This document shows, in pieces, positions 62,001 to 64,000 of a stretch of 64,000 nt of DNA. The position numbers were made by a program, and so were the translations under genes. The notes below the pieces were generated by a model that saw only the letters and a program-made list of their open reading frames with translations, was not told where the DNA came from and made no database searches. How positions within the stretch are numbered: the first letter of the stretch is position 1; every line of letters begins with the position of its first letter. Source of the DNA: Mariannaea sp. PMI_226. Lineage: Eukaryota > Ascomycota > Sordariomycetes > Hypocreales > Nectriaceae. The stretch lies in the NCBI GenBank assembly GCA_024336345.1, contig JANFOG010000006.1, positions 372,001 to 436,000 of the forward strand, in the 5' to 3' direction.

Positions 62001-64000
62001 TCGAACCCATCATTCAGCAGCATGTATCCGCACTGGCTCGGTCAGCAACAGTTTCATGGGCTGCAGTTACAACAAACACGTCTAACTAGAGTTGGGGCAC
62101 TTTTGGCTACCTCTTCTCATCTAAAAAATATAGATGAGGGTCAGTTAAAGCCTCTATTGCTAGGGACAAAGGAGTGAAAATGGTGAAGGAAGACGAGTTT
62201 ATTGAGAGTATTCTGTACTGGATTGAGCGACTGAATGTACATGGGATTGCTTCGATGATGATGATTGATTACGTCCGGAAGCAGGAAGCGAAGGAAGAAG
62301 AGCCTGGCTTGCCCTTTGCGCTTCCCGTCGCTAAAATTGCCACTCAAGAAGGAACAAAAGGACTTGAGAGGTTACATAGTATTATGTAGTTATTCTGGGA
62401 AGTTACGGTGTGAACGGCAGCTGGCAGGCACTTGGCTAGTCCCCGAATCATCGCCCTTTTCTGGTCACTCACAGGAAAGCGCCTAATAAAACTCGACGCA
62501 ACCTACATTCGTACTTTACCTAACCTTGCCTTGACGTGCTCCGTACTCGCTACTCCGCAGGCGCAGCACAAATGTAATCTGTGGGTGCAGCAGGTACGGT
62601 TGGGTAGGTACGGACTTACAGCGCCTTTTCCGACTGTGGTATCCACACCGCCCAAGCCTCCCTGATTTCATGGTCGCTGGCTTTGTGCCCTGCTGTTGGA
62701 TGTGTGGACACATGGAAGCCAGCGCCAAGTTACCTTGCTTGCCTGCCTCGAGTGCCCTGCCCTTAGCCTTTCCTCACACAGTCTCGCTTTGTGAATGCAG
62801 CACCTTAGATTGTACCAAGTGCCCTGTACATGGAGGATGACCCTCCGGCCAATGGTAGCCCGACGAACCGCGCCCTGGAATCGCCGGTTCCCACTCCTTG
62901 GCCTGTACGTAGTACTTTGTCCTTCGCCCAGGTCTACCTTTTGACTATTGCTATTCCACAAGTCCACATCAACGGCCGCACCTGCTCATCGATGACCCTG
63001 CAGATTTCCGTACCGCTCCGAGGTGGAGATTTGACTGGGCTCCCTGCGCCATGTTGCCTTACGACGCCCTCTAACTGCATCGTTTCCTTCGACGAGCTCC
63101 TCAACTGATTGAAACTTCCACACTCAAAGCCCCCCCTCGAGGGCCACCATTCCTCCATGGACGCGCCATGCGCCAGCGACAGACCTCCAACTTTGCAAAA
63201 GACAATGGTTATTTCTTACCCTCCACCTAGATCCACCCAGTAGTGAATATCCTCGTGGCCGCAGTGACACGGCAGTTTATTGGAACCAAGTCTGTCCGGC
63301 GACGCTGGATTGCCACCAGTGACAAACATATTTGAAGCCTCAGGTCTAGCATCAGACCCAACCTGACTACGCAGAGGCAAAGGCATGGCCGTGACAAATG
63401 AAAAGCCGAGATTGCCTCCAGCTCTTGATGGTGGAGATGAGAATCATCACATGGAGGAGGTCTGGAGGTGAGCTATGCCTGCAACAAAGTATTTTGCTGT
63501 GTCATCACGAGGATCTGGTATACTCGTCCGCGTCCGATCAGGCTTTGTCTCGACGCCTTGTTTCTCGTACATTAACTTCAACCCCCTTCACTGATCCAAA
63601 CTCGCCAGCGTCTCTTTCGTCAGAAATGCCCGCAAATCTCGGCTGGGTAGGGGCCAAACGGTACAGAAGCAGGGTGTGTGCCTAGCAATGGCTCTAATGA
63701 CTCTTCTGTTTGCCAAGCAATGGAGCCAGTGATGCGCATCCCGCGTGAGTGAGATTCACGACCCTTTCTTGTGGCACTTTAGTACAAGGCAATGAGTGTC
63801 CCATCGCCTGCTGTGGAGCTCTCCCCAGTCCCAGACCATGCTCCCCTTGAGGCCCATGGCAAGACCTAGCCCTCCAGGGCAAGCCTCTGGATAGTGTTTG
63901 GGTTCAGCAGTGGAGCATCATTTAAGACACTCCTCTTTACCGCCCACCTCCCTCTTGATGGGGTCGAGTTGGCAAGCCTTTTGAGCCTGGGATTGGCCAT

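Larger units (their letters stand above)
53404..64000. other. 10.6 kb right-end stretch without a supported gene
   Basis: Frames are short or lack an ATG and none shows a known domain. The longest with an ATG (55143-55784, plus, 213 codons) is kept open by GTGGGA and GAT tandem repeats. Noted features: a TGGGAG tandem (about 55309-55335), a GAT tandem (about 55373-55403), AAGGTA repeats (56053-56080), a TGGTAGGTAG motif (about 57843) and T12 (about 60772-60784). It may contain genes with many tiny exons that I could not assemble. Confidence 0.5.

Noticed and set aside
61996..62010. B-box-like GGTTCGAACC
   Set aside because: It is a short palindrome with no A-box upstream and no acceptor stem, so not a tRNA.

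Overview
The window looks like nuclear DNA of a filamentous ascomycete, most likely a sordariomycete and perhaps from the Hypocreales. The genes are split by short introns (about 50-150 nt) with GTAAGT-like donors and CTAAC/CTGAC branch sites. The gene set also fits: ham-2 (STRIPAK), vib-1 (NDT80/PhoG family), grg-1/ccg-1, an Itt1-like RBR ligase and a DUF2011 protein. I see no bacterial, viral, CRISPR or intact transposon features. All models were spliced by eye from reading frames, splice sites and family alignment from memory; no search was run.

Layout. 1-6057 has no recognisable gene. 6058-21482 is gene-dense: CHA1-type serine/threonine dehydratase (+), MHF1/CENP-S histone-fold protein (-), a four-helix MARVEL-like membrane protein (+), then three genes in a row on the minus strand: ham-2/Far11/STRIP, a DUF2011 protein and vib-1. 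21483-32180 is a 10.7 kb stretch upstream of vib-1 without a convincing gene. 32181-40401 holds an RWD+RBR ubiquitin ligase (-), a dolichyldiphosphatase (+) and an orphan seven-helix receptor-like protein (-). 40402-46404 is again gene-poor. 46405-53403 holds grg-1 (+), an EBP-type sterol isomerase (-), an NAD kinase (-) and a ketohexokinase-like pfkB sugar kinase (+). 53404-64000 has no gene that I can support.

How the genes relate. There is no biosynthetic gene cluster. The notable association is ham-2 next to vib-1, separated only by the DUF2011 gene: one is needed for hyphal fusion, the other for the death response and starvation programme that can follow incompatible fusion. The other genes are mostly housekeeping: amino-acid catabolism, DNA repair/centromere, dolichol recycling, NADP(H) supply and sterol synthesis. 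The other points of interest are a TGACG (bZIP/CRE-like) cluster upstream of grg-1, a prion-like N/Q-rich tail on the RBR ligase, the orphan 7TM protein, the fructokinase-like gene and several dispersed short motifs in the gene-poor stretches.
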